Of a DNA stretch of 64,000 nucleotides, positions 1 through 9,585 are shown piece after piece; positions within the stretch are counted from its first letter, which is position 1; each line of letters starts with the position of its first letter. Where the stretch lies: positions 4,278,001 to 4,342,000 of the forward strand of contig OY752140.1 of assembly GCA_963573315.1 (NCBI GenBank). Reading direction: 5' to 3'. The notes under the pieces are model-generated. The model was not told where the DNA came from. It searched no databases and saw only the letters and a program-made list of their open reading frames with translations. Source of the DNA: Entomortierella parvispora. Lineage: Eukaryota > Mortierellomycota > Mortierellomycetes > Mortierellales > Mortierellaceae. A program made the position numbers and the translations under genes.

Positions 1-333
1 TCTCTCCGCTGTGGAGGTGTGTCTCCAACCTCCCGCGCGCACAGGTCTGGTCCTTTGGGGGGAACCGACACTATCGTGCCCTGTGCTTGCCAAAGAAGCG
101 TCTGGCCTGCCTTTGGTCGTCTCTCCTCTCTCTGTCCCGTTCTGACTGGCCGCAATTTGCTGTTGGGGGAATGGGCAGATGTTGCCAAGCAACAGTCGAG
201 ACCCAGGGTATACAATTGATTTTTATTAGTTGGTCACGCTGCCTACCGGATGCTTGGGATTGGGGATGATGAATATGTGCAGGTTCAAAAGGACATGTCC
301 AGAACAACGACTGTCTGGTCCTGATTCCTCTTG

Positions 334-1303
334 TTATTGCCAACCCGGCACTGTCTCTGTTGGCAAAAGAGTCGGCTCAGCAGACCCTGGATGGGACGGT
401 GTTTGCCCCTGGTGCTGCGTGTTTGTGTGCGTGTGCATGTTCTCGTGCGCGTGCGCGTGCACGGCTGGTTCGCTGTTCCCAAGCTCAATGGCGATTTTGC
501 TGCCCCCTTTGACTTCGACCTTTTTGTCCCCAGTCTCGTCCTGACCTTCCACCTCGCCCTCGTCCTCCTCAAGATCCTCGGTACCACTAACAAACGAGTT
601 TGTGTGGAACTGACTGCTCCTGGCATAGATCTTGATCAGGTCATCTCTCCTTTGAGTCCATTTTGTCAGTTCCTCCCCTCGGTGGGCCGCCACAGAGCTG
701 GCAGTGGACCAAGTTGAGATGGGTCTACCCTGGGTATCGTGTCTGATGACGACGGGGACAGGGGCACGGGTTCGATTGGTGTTGAAGTAGGAGGTACTTT
801 GGCGTCTTTCCAAGAGTCGTTCTCGTTCTCCCCTCTCATAGTCGTCATCGTTATCTTCGTAGTCGTCCTGGGTCCTGTTGGAAGAATAATAGCTTTTCCA
901 GGAAGAAGAACCGGCAGCGGAGGGGGAAGGGGTGACATGAAGGGTCTTTATCCTTTTATAGAGACATTGTGCAATCAAAAGAGTCGAACCCACAATGGCG
1001 AGGAAGACGCCAATGATGATGATGGGCAAAAGAAAAGATATGGCTTGGTGCCTTGTAGAGGCTTTTGTTCCAGTAGCGAATACAGAAAGAGATGGAGAGA
1101 TACAAGTATTTAGTTCATGATCAGACAAAGAGGGCTCAAAGTGAGGAGAAGATATACCAAAGACATGGAAGAGGAGGACGAGGGTTCTTACTGTTGGGCG
1201 ATATGATACTGGGCTGTGGCTGGGTGATGGTCCAACCTAGTCCAGAACCACCTGCACCTGCAGAGGAGGAGGATGGACTAGTGTATGGGAGTGGGATCCA
1301 CAT
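334..1303 (-). CDS. Single-pass membrane protein, fungal orphan (2 exons)
   Basis: I read two exons on the minus strand, 1303-1192 and 1061-334, joined across a GTAAGA...AAAAG intron with matching phase (about 279 residues). The long downstream open frame has no ATG of its own before the membrane segment, which is why I place the start at 1303. The N-terminal ~45 residues are Ser/Gly/Pro-rich. A strongly hydrophobic helix follows (about residues 47-69, with Leu-Pro-Ile-Ile-Ile-Ile), then a Lys/Arg stop-transfer patch and a long hydrophilic tail with acidic runs and several Arg-rich blocks. The His/Thr repeat near the C-terminus (His-Ala-His-Ala-His, then His-Thr-His-Thr) comes from a GT/GC-rich repeat. 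No signal peptide is visible, so it may be a signal-anchor protein. I do not recognise the family. The architecture resembles fungal sensor-like or adaptor membrane proteins, but that is only a shape similarity. Confidence 0.6.
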
Positions 1304-1639
1304 GGATTCTGTGTTCTTGTGGGTGGTGCAGAAGGACTGGAGGAGAAGGAGGGGTGACAAACAGAGAGGACAGAAAGAGAGAGACAGAGAGACAGAGAGA
1401 CAGAGAGACGGTTGAAGGAGAAGGTGCAGTTCAGTGCAGCGAGGAGGAGGAGAACAGCAACAAAGGGGGAACAAGAGCTAAGAAGAGAGTCACGATCAGA
1501 GAGAGATGAATGAGGATGAGAGAGATGAATGAACAGAACAAAGAAGCGTGGGCAGTAATGTGATTTCCATGAATCGAAGAAAACGTCTCACATGAGCTCT
1601 GTCATAGTCTCCCTCCGTTCTCTTTCCCGTTGTCTTCTT
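1304..1639. other. Intergenic GA-rich DNA
   Basis: Upstream of the membrane-protein gene lies GA-rich sequence with an (AGAGAGAC)n microsatellite around 1375-1410. Short open frames here are low-complexity and not supported. Confidence 0.6.
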
Positions 1640-2188
1640 GCATGTCTCTCTCTTTCTCTCCGGTGGATCGATGGAGGGCGGTGCAAGACAAGATTCTCTC
1701 GCTCTCTCTCTCTCTCTTTCACCTGTGTTGTTGTTGTGTTCTTCACCTCCTCGCCCTCTTCGCCCTCTTTCGCTGGTCGGTGGGTGAGAGCTTCCCTGTG
1801 CGCAGCAACGTGAGCTTATTTATTTTTTTTTTTTTTTTATTCTCCCTCTTCCGAGGTGCCAGGTCTGTGTGTGCATGTTGAAGAACATGGCAAGATGAAA
1901 GAGAATGACATGCACACACATGAACGGACCCGAGAGTCAGGGGGGTCAGGGAGAAAGAAATAGACAGCCCCCGCCACTCATGGAAAAAGTCGGAGAAGGC
2001 AAAGGCAAAGAAGACAGGTCTGTCGCGTCGCGTCGTGTTCGCGATATCTGATTTTTTATTTTTTTTTCTTCGTTCTTTTATTCTTCAGGACGTTGTAAAA
2101 AGACAACAATTGATGTCTTTTGCTCAATCTCTGCGTCTGCTCTCCATGTAATTCAGCATGTTTTCATAGACTAGAGTCGTTGAGGTGT

Positions 2189-2458
2189 TTAAACGATGCC
2201 GACAGAAGAGCCAGCAGCAATAACATAGGTCTCAAGAAGATTGTCACCATATCCCCTCGATACGAAAACCACAGCGGAAGCGCTGCTCACAGTCCATTCT
2301 TTACCCTGGAAACTCTGCACGTCAACGAATTCACTTCGGGTAGCGTCTAAAACAGACACGGATATGACTCTTTTCGAATAATTCACCACAGTAATGGTGC
2401 CAGCAGACACCACTTGAGCGACTATACAAGCCATCACGGCGACTAATTTCAGCATCAT
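2189..2458 (-). CDS. Small secreted protein, copy 1 (89 aa)
   Basis: An intronless minus-strand frame of 89 residues starting Met-Met-Leu-Lys-Leu. Residues 1-19 form a clear secretion signal ending Val-Val-Ser-Ala. The mature part of about 70 residues is a beta-rich pattern beginning Thr-Ile-Thr-Val-Val-Asn, with alternating hydrophobics, one Trp and no cysteine. It is paralogous to the gene at 3572-3844: signal peptide, the Val-Ser-[Val/Ile]-Leu-Asp strand, the Trp, the Val-Val-Phe-[Val/Ile] strand and the Leu-Glu-Thr-Tyr motif are shared. I do not recognise a named family. The size and all-beta pattern recall small cysteine-free secreted beta-sandwich proteins of fungi. An effector or cell-surface role would be speculation. 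Confidence 0.65.
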   Translation of the reverse strand: MMLKLVAVMACIVAQVVSAGTITVVNYSKRVISVSVLDATRSEFVDVQSFQGKEWTVSSASAVVFVSRGYGDNLLETYVIAAGSSVGIV

Positions 2459-3571
2459 TGCGTCTTTTCTTGATTGAGATTGAGTGAGGAGTATGATGAG
2501 CTATTGGTGCGAGCTTGCAGGGGTGAGGTTGTAATGACTGTTCAGTACAAATTTCAACGTCAAGTAGCTTACAAGAGGTCATGATGGAGTTACCAGGGAA
2601 GGTCTTTCAGGTTTTCTCTGGTGATGTGTGGCTGTGTGTTGTGAAGCTCTTGCGAATACTTTGTAAGGTAGCTTCTGTTGGAAGGCGTAAGCAGGTATGT
2701 GTCGGTAGAAAATGTTGAACGGGAAACATCCTCATTATATATGTAAGATAGGGGTCATAAAAAGAGAGAATCATGTCGAATAGTTGTTGTATTGTGGGAA
2801 TAAAGGAAGCAAATCCGGGAGGGTGCCAAGCCAAAAAAAAAAAATTCAAAGGTGCACTTAGAAACAAGACGGTAAGGTCATGCTGGTAGAAGGAAAGAGA
2901 ATGGGAATCGTTCAGTGGCATGGTGGAAAGGACGACTAGGAATAGAAAACAGAGTGTTAATAGGGAAGACAGAAGGTAGAAGAGGGAAGATAGGGGGAAA
3001 GATAGGGGGAAAGGAGACGCCACAAAGGGATCTGAAGCACCGAGGAAGAGTGAAAGGGTTAGAAGAGAGGAAGAAGAGTGGGCAATGAAAATGTGATTTC
3101 TCTTTCTCTCTCTCGGGTGGATGGAGGACGGTGCAAGTGAAGACCCTCTTTCGCCTGTGCTATTGTTGTTGTGTTGTTCCCTCCTTCGCCCTCTTCCCGC
3201 TGCCAGCTGGTCAGTAGGTGAGAGCTGCCCTGTGCGCAGCATGCGAGCCTTTTTTTTATTCTCCTTCATCCCTGCTGGTACCAGATCTGTGTGTGTTGAA
3301 GAATTTTGTAGTAAGATGAGAGGGAACATGACACGCTCATCAAGAGACCCGGGAGTCAGGGGGACCCCATGGAAAAAGTCGGAAGAGAAGGCAAAGACAA
3401 AAAAGACAGGACTGTCGCGTCGCGTCGCGTTCGCAATTTTGACTTTTTTTTTCTTTGTTCTTTTTTCTTCAGGTCGTTGTAAAAGACAACAATTGACCTC
3501 TTTTACCCTAGCTGTGCATCTACTCTCCATGTAATTCAGTATGTTTTCATAGACTAGAGTAGTTGAGGTGT

Positions 3572-3844
3572 TTAAGCGATGGTGAGTGTAAAGCCATCAG
3601 CAACATCATATGTCTCAAGACGACTGACTCCAATCTCGCTCCTTGCTATGAAAACCACAGCCGGATCGCTCCACTCCTCCCAATGTTGAACCTGCCCACC
3701 CTGCACTTCATAGAATTCGCCTCCGGTACTGTCTAAAATAGACACGTATATGACTTTTGCTGAAGAGTTCTTCACAGCAATAATGGCAGCAGACACCACT
3801 TGAGCAACAATACAAGCCGTTACGGCTACCAATTTCAGCGTCAT
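3572..3844 (-). CDS. Small secreted protein, copy 2 (90 aa)
   Basis: An intronless minus-strand frame of 90 residues, paralogue of the gene at 2189-2458 in the adjacent duplicated unit. The secretion signal (residues 1-19, ending Val-Val-Ser-Ala) is nearly identical to copy 1. The mature region has diverged more: it has a Gly-Gly-Gln and an acidic Glu-Glu-Trp stretch where copy 1 has Gly-Lys-Glu-Trp. Several changes look conservative and the frame is kept open, which favours two working genes over a gene and a relic. There are no cysteines and no GPI-like tail. The flanks are also duplicated, so both copies probably share regulatory sequence. Function is unknown. Confidence 0.65.
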   Translation of the reverse strand: MTLKLVAVTACIVAQVVSAAIIAVKNSSAKVIYVSILDSTGGEFYEVQGGQVQHWEEWSDPAVVFIARSEIGVSRLETYDVADGFTLTIA

Positions 3845-4440
3845 TGCGTCTATTCGTGATTGAGATTGAATGAGGAGTATGATAAGCCATTGGTGCGAGG
3901 TTGCAGGGGTGAGGTTGTAATGATTTGCTCAGAACAAATTCCAACAGCGAGTAGTTTTACAAAGAGGTCATGATGGAGTTACCGGGAAGGTCTTTCAGGT
4001 TTTCTCTTGAGATATGCATGTGCGTTGTGATGAAGCTCTTGCGAACGTTTTGTAAGGTAGTTGCTATTGGGAGGTTTAGGGTCTCTATGTAGGTTCGGTA
4101 TCAGGTATGTGTCGGTAGAAAATGTTGAACGGGAAACATCCTCATTATATCTGTACGAGAAGGGTCGTAAAAAAGAGGAATTCCAGTCGAACAGTTGTTA
4201 TTTTGAGTACCCTCCATCGTCGCCAGGACGAAAAAAGTTCAAAAGTGCACTGAGAAGCAAGATGGCAAGGTCTTGCCGAGAAAGTGGAGGTGTTAAAAAG
4301 ATCAAGGCAAGCAGAAGGAAAGAGATTAGGAAGACTGAAGGTAGGGGGGACGCAACTAAGGGATCTAAAGTACACAGGAAGAGTGAGGGAGTTAGAAGAT
4401 AGGAAGAGTGGGGGGGTCAGGAGAGTGGAAGAGTGAAGGG

Positions 4441-5151
4441 CAAGCGCCCATGAGAATAGTTTGATCCAAAGAAAAAAAAACTTGAAAAAATGGGAGACTG
4501 AGTGTGGGGCACATTGTTGCCGCTTCTGAACCGTCGGTGCTTAGATTCTCAATGGGTGATAGACTGGCATTGGCAATGAGGGCATTCGTAGATGGTCATC
4601 AGGAGTTTCTCTTCTCCGCAACGAACTGCGGACAAAAGTCAACTTGCAGCTCTTCCCAAACCCCTCCAGCCTTTTCGATCCCGATCTAATTGCTACGTTG
4701 GGTCTCTCAGACTAGACGATAACCGAGGCATTCCCTGAGTTGCCATCATTCTCGTTTTCTTTTGAGAACAATAATCATTTTATTTTTTTCTTCACTTGAA
4801 GATCGAGTATTTACAATGGATTCAAAACATGAGAGAAAAAGAGATGCAAAAGAAAGAAGCGGAAGAACGTGTAGGATGGACAGCTTGTTTTTTTCGTTTT
4901 TCTTTTTAGGTATAAACAGGTGCGAACATGACAAAAATGGCGTGCCTTAGGGGTTTTACAAACGAATGAAAAAGAAGAAGCGTCAAAAAGAGTCTTGGGA
5001 AGAGGTATTTGGGCATGTTACAACAAAAATGAAAAGGATGTACAAAAAGGATATGATAAAAAAGAAATCAAAAAGCAAATCGGTTTCCATGATCCGATAT
5101 GTCTGAAGGGAGGAGGAGGGGGGAGGAAGGGGGTGAAGGGATTGCGAGCTT
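4441..5151. other. Intergenic, no supported gene
   Basis: A-rich sequence between the duplication and the 3' end of the next gene. The frames of 61-72 codons here lack family features, and several depend on non-ATG starts. Nothing else is seen. Confidence 0.5.
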
Positions 5152-6492
5152 TTAAAGCGACGAGCTGTGGTAGACCATTGAGCCATACCAAGCAATCAAT
5201 TCCTTGACGCCCGTGACGGCCGTGTAAACTTGCCAAAGCACACCTGGGGTGTGGCGCTGACGATCTTCAGACTGGATTCGACGCGCCACGATGCCATCCT
5301 TGGCCGAGAATCGAGAGGAACCACTGCGCTTCTCCACCAAACCGCAACCATCATCAATATCAATTTCATCGTCGTCGTCCTCACCACTCTCGTGACAATC
5401 ATCAAACGGGTATTCGTCCAGGAAATCATCATTGAACCTGCATTCTGGAAGATCGTCCTCACTGATGCCCAAGCCTCGGAAATCTTGTGCGCGCACCTTG
5501 ATAAACGTCGTAGTCGTGTTATCAGAAGAACCAGAAGCAGTCGCTGTTGCGATGAGATTTCTCTGTGGTTGTGCAAGGTTGCCGGAGTACGGATTCGTGT
5601 ACAGAGGTAGGGAGGACGGGGACGGCGAGCCTTGCATCACTTCAATGGCTGGGTGTGAGGGAGCAATGAAGGATGAGCAAGCGGACGATTGGATGGCAGG
5701 GTCGGAATGGGCCCTGGTGGGTTTGGCCCGCGAGATTCGAAAGGGTGGCGAGCTCTGCAAGAAGACTAGTTCCTGAACTTCAAGACTGAAACGCAGATGC
5801 TTGGGAATGGGTTGACTTTCGTCCCGGTCGCCGTTGCCATTGACATGCATGCTCAGGCTCATGTTCACGTTGACGTTCAGGTTGAGTCGGGTTGGATGAC
5901 TGGCTGACTTTGGGAAGGAGGCGCGGCGTCGATCTTGACTGCGGAAGTGGTATTTGGTCGGCGAGGGGAAGATGGGCAGAATAAAGGACGCTGTGCTGGA
6001 TGTGACGGGCGAGATGGGTTCTGACTGGGAGCCATCAACAAGAACCACAGGATTCGAGTCAGAGGCCATTGAAGGGGCTGCAAGAGCTCGAGTCCAAGCT
6101 GCGTAGCCTGGTCCTTGTGTAAACGCACGCAGCTCATCAAACACTTGTTGTCTCGTTCGCTGTCGCTTCAAGACTGATTTCGGACGAGAAGCAATTGACC
6201 TTGTAGGGTGGTTTGATTGAATGGTCGGGGTGTTGATAGTGGGCGAGCTGTTCGAGTCTAGGCAGGCTGATGCAGTAGGGAGTGATAACACTTTTTCATC
6301 TGATGGCACCACCGATTCACTTCCTGATAGCTCCGAGATAGTCTCCATGAACGCAGCAGTAGACGATGATGTTGCTACCTCAGCTGTGAAAGCATCTTTG
6401 TCCACGAACGACGTTATCAACGATTGTGGGCTCTGGGGATTCGTCGATTGTGGTGAGTTACTTGGGCTGTCCAATTGGTCAGTCGATGGCAC
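5152..6492 (-). CDS. Ser-rich protein of unknown function, N-terminus unresolved
   Basis: An open minus-strand frame of 446 codons. The frame begins with GTG at 6492 and stays open upstream to a TGA near 6577 with no ATG. The real start is therefore either an upstream exon (a branch-point-like CTGAC near 6578 and AG near 6555 fit an acceptor) or an internal Met such as the one about 49 codons in. The protein is mostly disordered and Ser/Pro/Thr-rich. Conserved-looking islands are a basic patch with Ser-Val-Leu-Lys-Arg-Gln-Arg (about 104-116), a block Lys-His-Leu-Arg-Phe-Ser followed by an Arg/Ser-rich Lys-Pro-Thr-Arg-Ala-His-Ser (about 236-275), an acidic run (about 370-390) and a hydrophobic C-terminal helix. 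Lys-x-x-Arg-Phe near the second island is loosely like a PP1-docking motif. I do not recognise a family. Confidence 0.55.
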   Translation of the reverse strand: MPSTDQLDSPSNSPQSTNPQSPQSLITSFVDKDAFTAEVATSSSTAAFMETISELSGSESVVPSDEKVLSLPTASACLDSNSSPTINTPTIQSNHPTRSIASRPKSVLKRQRTRQQVFDELRAFTQGPGYAAWTRALAAPSMASDSNPVVLVDGSQSEPISPVTSSTASFILPIFPSPTKYHFRSQDRRRASFPKSASHPTRLNLNVNVNMSLSMHVNGNGDRDESQPIPKHLRFSLEVQELVFLQSSPPFRISRAKPTRAHSDPAIQSSACSSFIAPSHPAIEVMQGSPSPSSLPLYTNPYSGNLAQPQRNLIATATASGSSDNTTTTFIKVRAQDFRGLGISEDDLPECRFNDDFLDEYPFDDCHESGEDDDDEIDIDDGCGLVEKRSGSSRFSAKDGIVARRIQSEDRQRHTPGVLWQVYTAVTGVKELIAWYGSMVYHSSSL

Positions 6493-6577
6493 GAGTCCCA
6501 GGCTGTAGAGCGGTCCATAGAGCCAGAGAGTGTCGCACTCCTTCTGCCTATTGGTCGGATAGTTTAATCGAGGTCAG

Positions 6578-7114
6578 TAGAGTCAGAATAAAAAATAATT
6601 AAAAAACATAGTCGGGGAGGCGTATCGAGTGGGTTCGTGCACAGGTGGCCAAAGCTCACTCGCTCATTTTTTTTTCTTTTTAAAGGTCTCTTTCCACAAA
6701 CAACCTTGTGCCCTGTCAAATACAAGGGCACTAGTGAGATGCGGTGCATTGTTTGCAAACAAACGTAAACACAAAGGGGAAAAAAGAAGGATTTTGGGGA
6801 AAGTCAGGGTGCTGTTGATGTTTTTGTGGGTCGTCGGCCAGCTGTTGGTGTTGTTGGTGTGGAAATAGTCGATGCGAAGTAGATGATGAACTTGCGTCTT
6901 GTCGTCGCCACAAAAAAAAAGAGAGAGCCCTTTGCTTCTTGACTCCGGAACCAAACGACGGGACGAGAAATAAAAGTGATCACATCATTCCCTCCCTCCC
7001 TTTCCTAATTTTACTCGCTTGCCCTTGGCTCACTTTCCGCCCTCCCTTCATTGTCCATCATCTTGAAAAAGACTGGAACAGATCAAAAGGCAAAAGGAAG
7101 TGAATTGGGTGCAC
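6578..7114. other. Intergenic or 5' leader
   Basis: Probable promoter and leader of the 5152-6492 gene, and the 3' side of the small gene at 7115-7462. No convincing protein is visible on either strand; an upstream exon of the 5152-6492 gene could lie here. Confidence 0.4.
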
Positions 7115-7462
7115 CTACCAGTTCAATGATTCAGGTCGGACAAGGGGGACATCCTTCGCTAGACTCGATTGCCCAGAGCGACGCCAAAGGGCATTCTGCA
7201 TGCGTTTCAACTCTGCCTTGCTACCAAAAGGTGCGGGTCTTTCCTTGGTCAAGGGCATGGCCAAATTTTGGTGGTGTAGCCTTAACAAGTCCAAAAGGAG
7301 TTTGGACTGGCGTTGGAAGGATAGGGCGGCAGCCTTGGGAGTTTGAGGGGCATGGGCAATCTGGCGAGTGATCTGTTGATAGCACACCAAGATGTGTTCT
7401 GTCGAGAGTGGGTGTGAGAAATAGTCCACGCACATGGACGGGACCAATTGCTGGCTTGTCAT
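7115..7462 (-). CDS. Small orphan protein (~115-120 aa)
   Basis: A minus-strand frame of 115 codons with an ATG at 7462 and ordinary, non-repetitive composition, unlike the GA-rich DNA around it. It contains a central helical stretch rich in Gln/Leu (residues about 20-65) and a basic Lys/Arg segment (about 76-95). The last codons overlap a good donor (GTAGGT) followed 46 nt later by TTCCAG, so the last residue may be replaced by a short second exon of about 8 codons ending near 7040. No signal peptide or membrane segment is seen. I do not recognise it. A shadow frame cannot be excluded, but no competing gene covers this stretch. Confidence 0.4.
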   Translation of the reverse strand: MTSQQLVPSMCVDYFSHPLSTEHILVCYQQITRQIAHAPQTPKAAALSFQRQSKLLLDLLRLHHQNLAMPLTKERPAPFGSKAELKRMQNALWRRSGQSSLAKDVPLVRPESLNW

Positions 7463-9585
7463 TGTTTATCGAAAGAGCAACAACAATTTTGATTGCAGGC
7501 GAGGGCGCGAGCAGAGAGAGGAAGGCAGAGAAAGAGCGAGCGAGAGAATAGAGAGAGAGACGAGATAGTTCGGCGTGTCCGCGTTTGGTGTTTGGAAGGG
7601 CGACAATGGATTTTCAAGCCCAGCCGGAAGTTTTCAATGAACTGAGGGCAAGAGGAGGTGTGAGGGTATAGAGAGCAAGAGTGGATCGGACGAGGCAAAA
7701 GAGGCTAACAGGAAAGGGTTAAGAGGCTTGAAGGAGAAGCGAATCGGGATGGCGAAAGAAGGAGTTGGTGGAGCTGAATCGAGACTAGGAAGAGAGGGAA
7801 CGAAGAAGAGAAGAAAAAGGAAAAGCCGAAGAAGGGGCGCGCGCGTTGTTCCTGGCGCGAGGTTTGACTGGGTGTCAGTTTTGGACGTGGGTGTCTACGG
7901 GCAATGTGGAAATGAATGAGGACGGGTGACGGCAAGAGGGATGAGCAGATGCGAATGACAAATGACTTTTCTTGGTGGTGGTGGTGGTGGTGGAAGAAGC
8001 GTCAGTGGAAAAGCAAGCAAGACAAAAAGATAAAAGAACAAAAGCAAAGTGAAGGGAAAGAAGGGCAGATTCAAGAAGGAACAGGAAAGAAAAGGGGCCA
8101 GGAAGGGCAACAGGGAGAGACACAGACACACACGCAGCAACACCCAGGGGGTGTTGTTCACCCCCCATCCCCCTCTATCCTCTATTTTAAAGAGGAGACA
8201 TTCGTTTTTTTATTCAACTGCCTGCCTTCCCATCTGCTTTGTGCACTCGCTCAAGAGGAGACAAGAGGCAACAGAGAGACAGAGGGGTTCCATCCTGCCC
8301 TGCCTTGCCCCTGCCCTGCCCTGCCACGCTAGTCGACTGGCTGTTCTTCTGTTCCCGCAGGGGATAGATAGCGATAGGTGTGCTGGCGAACATTCGCATC
8401 CACTGTTGGGCCGAGATCCTCTAGAAAAAGAGGCTGGATCAATGGGAAGGAGAAGGAGGGTGCGGATGAGGATCCGCCAATCTTCTTGAAAGAGCCCCAG
8501 TGCGAATTGGTTGGTCAAAAAGGCCCGTATTCTTTTGTCTTCCTGGCCGCTCGCAGCCGCCCAATGGGCTGGCCACAGGAACACGCCCAACAAAGGCAAA
8601 GTGCAGAGCCAGACAAGGCTCTGCTAGTGGATAAAATGGGAGGAGGCGCGCTTCCACAAAACTCTCACAGACCACGCTCTCATCGAGGGTTTCTTGGCCC
8701 ATTCTTTCTTTTTTTGACGCTTTGGCTTTCATCTCCGCTGGAGAAGTGACCAACAAGTTGTTTGTTTGTGAACAAGAGTTTGTGCGAGTGCGTGCGTGCG
8801 TGCATGAGAGGTGTGTGGTTGTGGGGGGCAGCCAAACAAAGTGGAGGAGGCGGAGGGGAAGGAGGTACAAAGACGGAGAAAGATAGAGAATCGACTGCAC
8901 ACTCCACGAATGAGCGAATGATAGAGGATGGACCTGCTGTTTGCTGCAAGGCACTTGTGCTGCATGAGAAATGTGCATCAATCATGCTGCCGATGGTGTT
9001 TGTGTCTATCTGCCTGCCCATCCTTGTGTCTGCATGTGTGCAGCCCGGAGGACACAAGGTCGGAGGGCGCAATTCCCTGCCGAAGCGAGAGAAGGGTATG
9101 ACGACGACGAAGAGTTGCAAGCGAGAAGGTGCGGTTGAAGTAGCAAGTCAGTCCCGCTTTTCTTCAATTCATTCCCTGGAGACAAACCAAAGAAACAGAC
9201 AGCGCAAAACAAACAGACGCACCCGGGCCAAGATCTTCCCCAATGACAGCTGTGTTTTTTTTTGTCCTTTCCTTCATGATTCAATGGACATAATAGGGCC
9301 ATCCTGTTGTTCCACACACTCGGCCCAACATTGAACACGACTCGACAGGAGGATCCACACGCCCCACATGTTTGCAACAGTCGTCGTGTTTCTCGCCTTG
9401 TGGCCGAATGATTCCAGTGTTCAGTGGAAAGGCCCTCTGTGTGGAGTGGACCCTCTTTGGGCCGTTGCATGTGCGTCCGTGCATCGGACTATCAGGAAGT
9501 CACGTGCTATCTGTTACAAATGCATTAATGCGATGCGACACACTCGCGTCTCGTTCATTCATCATTGCCCTTTCTTCAGGATCAC
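7463..9585. other. 2.1 kb intergenic region, low complexity
   Basis: GA-rich DNA (7500-7580, 7740-7860), a (TGG)n run at about 7973-7994, and GT/GC-rich segments around 8780-8830. It holds the promoter of the SART3 gene and probably a 5'-UTR intron, since 'tttcttcag' lies just before the SART3 ATG. All open frames here are low-complexity or overlap each other without family features. Confidence 0.5.

Larger units (their letters stand above)
1640..4440. repeat. Tandem duplication, two ~1.4 kb units
   Basis: The unit at about 1640-3090 is repeated at about 3100-4440. Matching landmarks in order: the CT-rich start with 'ggtggat...gaggacggtgcaag' (1660 and 3115); the block ending 'ctccatgtaattcag' (2141-2155 and 3525-3539); the small secreted-protein gene (2189-2458 and 3572-3844); the block 'gtgtcggtagaaaatgttg' (about 2699 and 4107); and a terminal block around 3030-3085 and 4355-4410. 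Similarity runs through coding and non-coding DNA alike, so a genomic segment was duplicated, not just the ORF. The units differ by many substitutions and small indels, so the event is not recent. Confidence 0.85.

Noticed and set aside
8439-9484. Several frames of 67-190 codons upstream of SART3
   Set aside because: They overlap in several frames on both strands, often rely on non-ATG starts and show no domain features.
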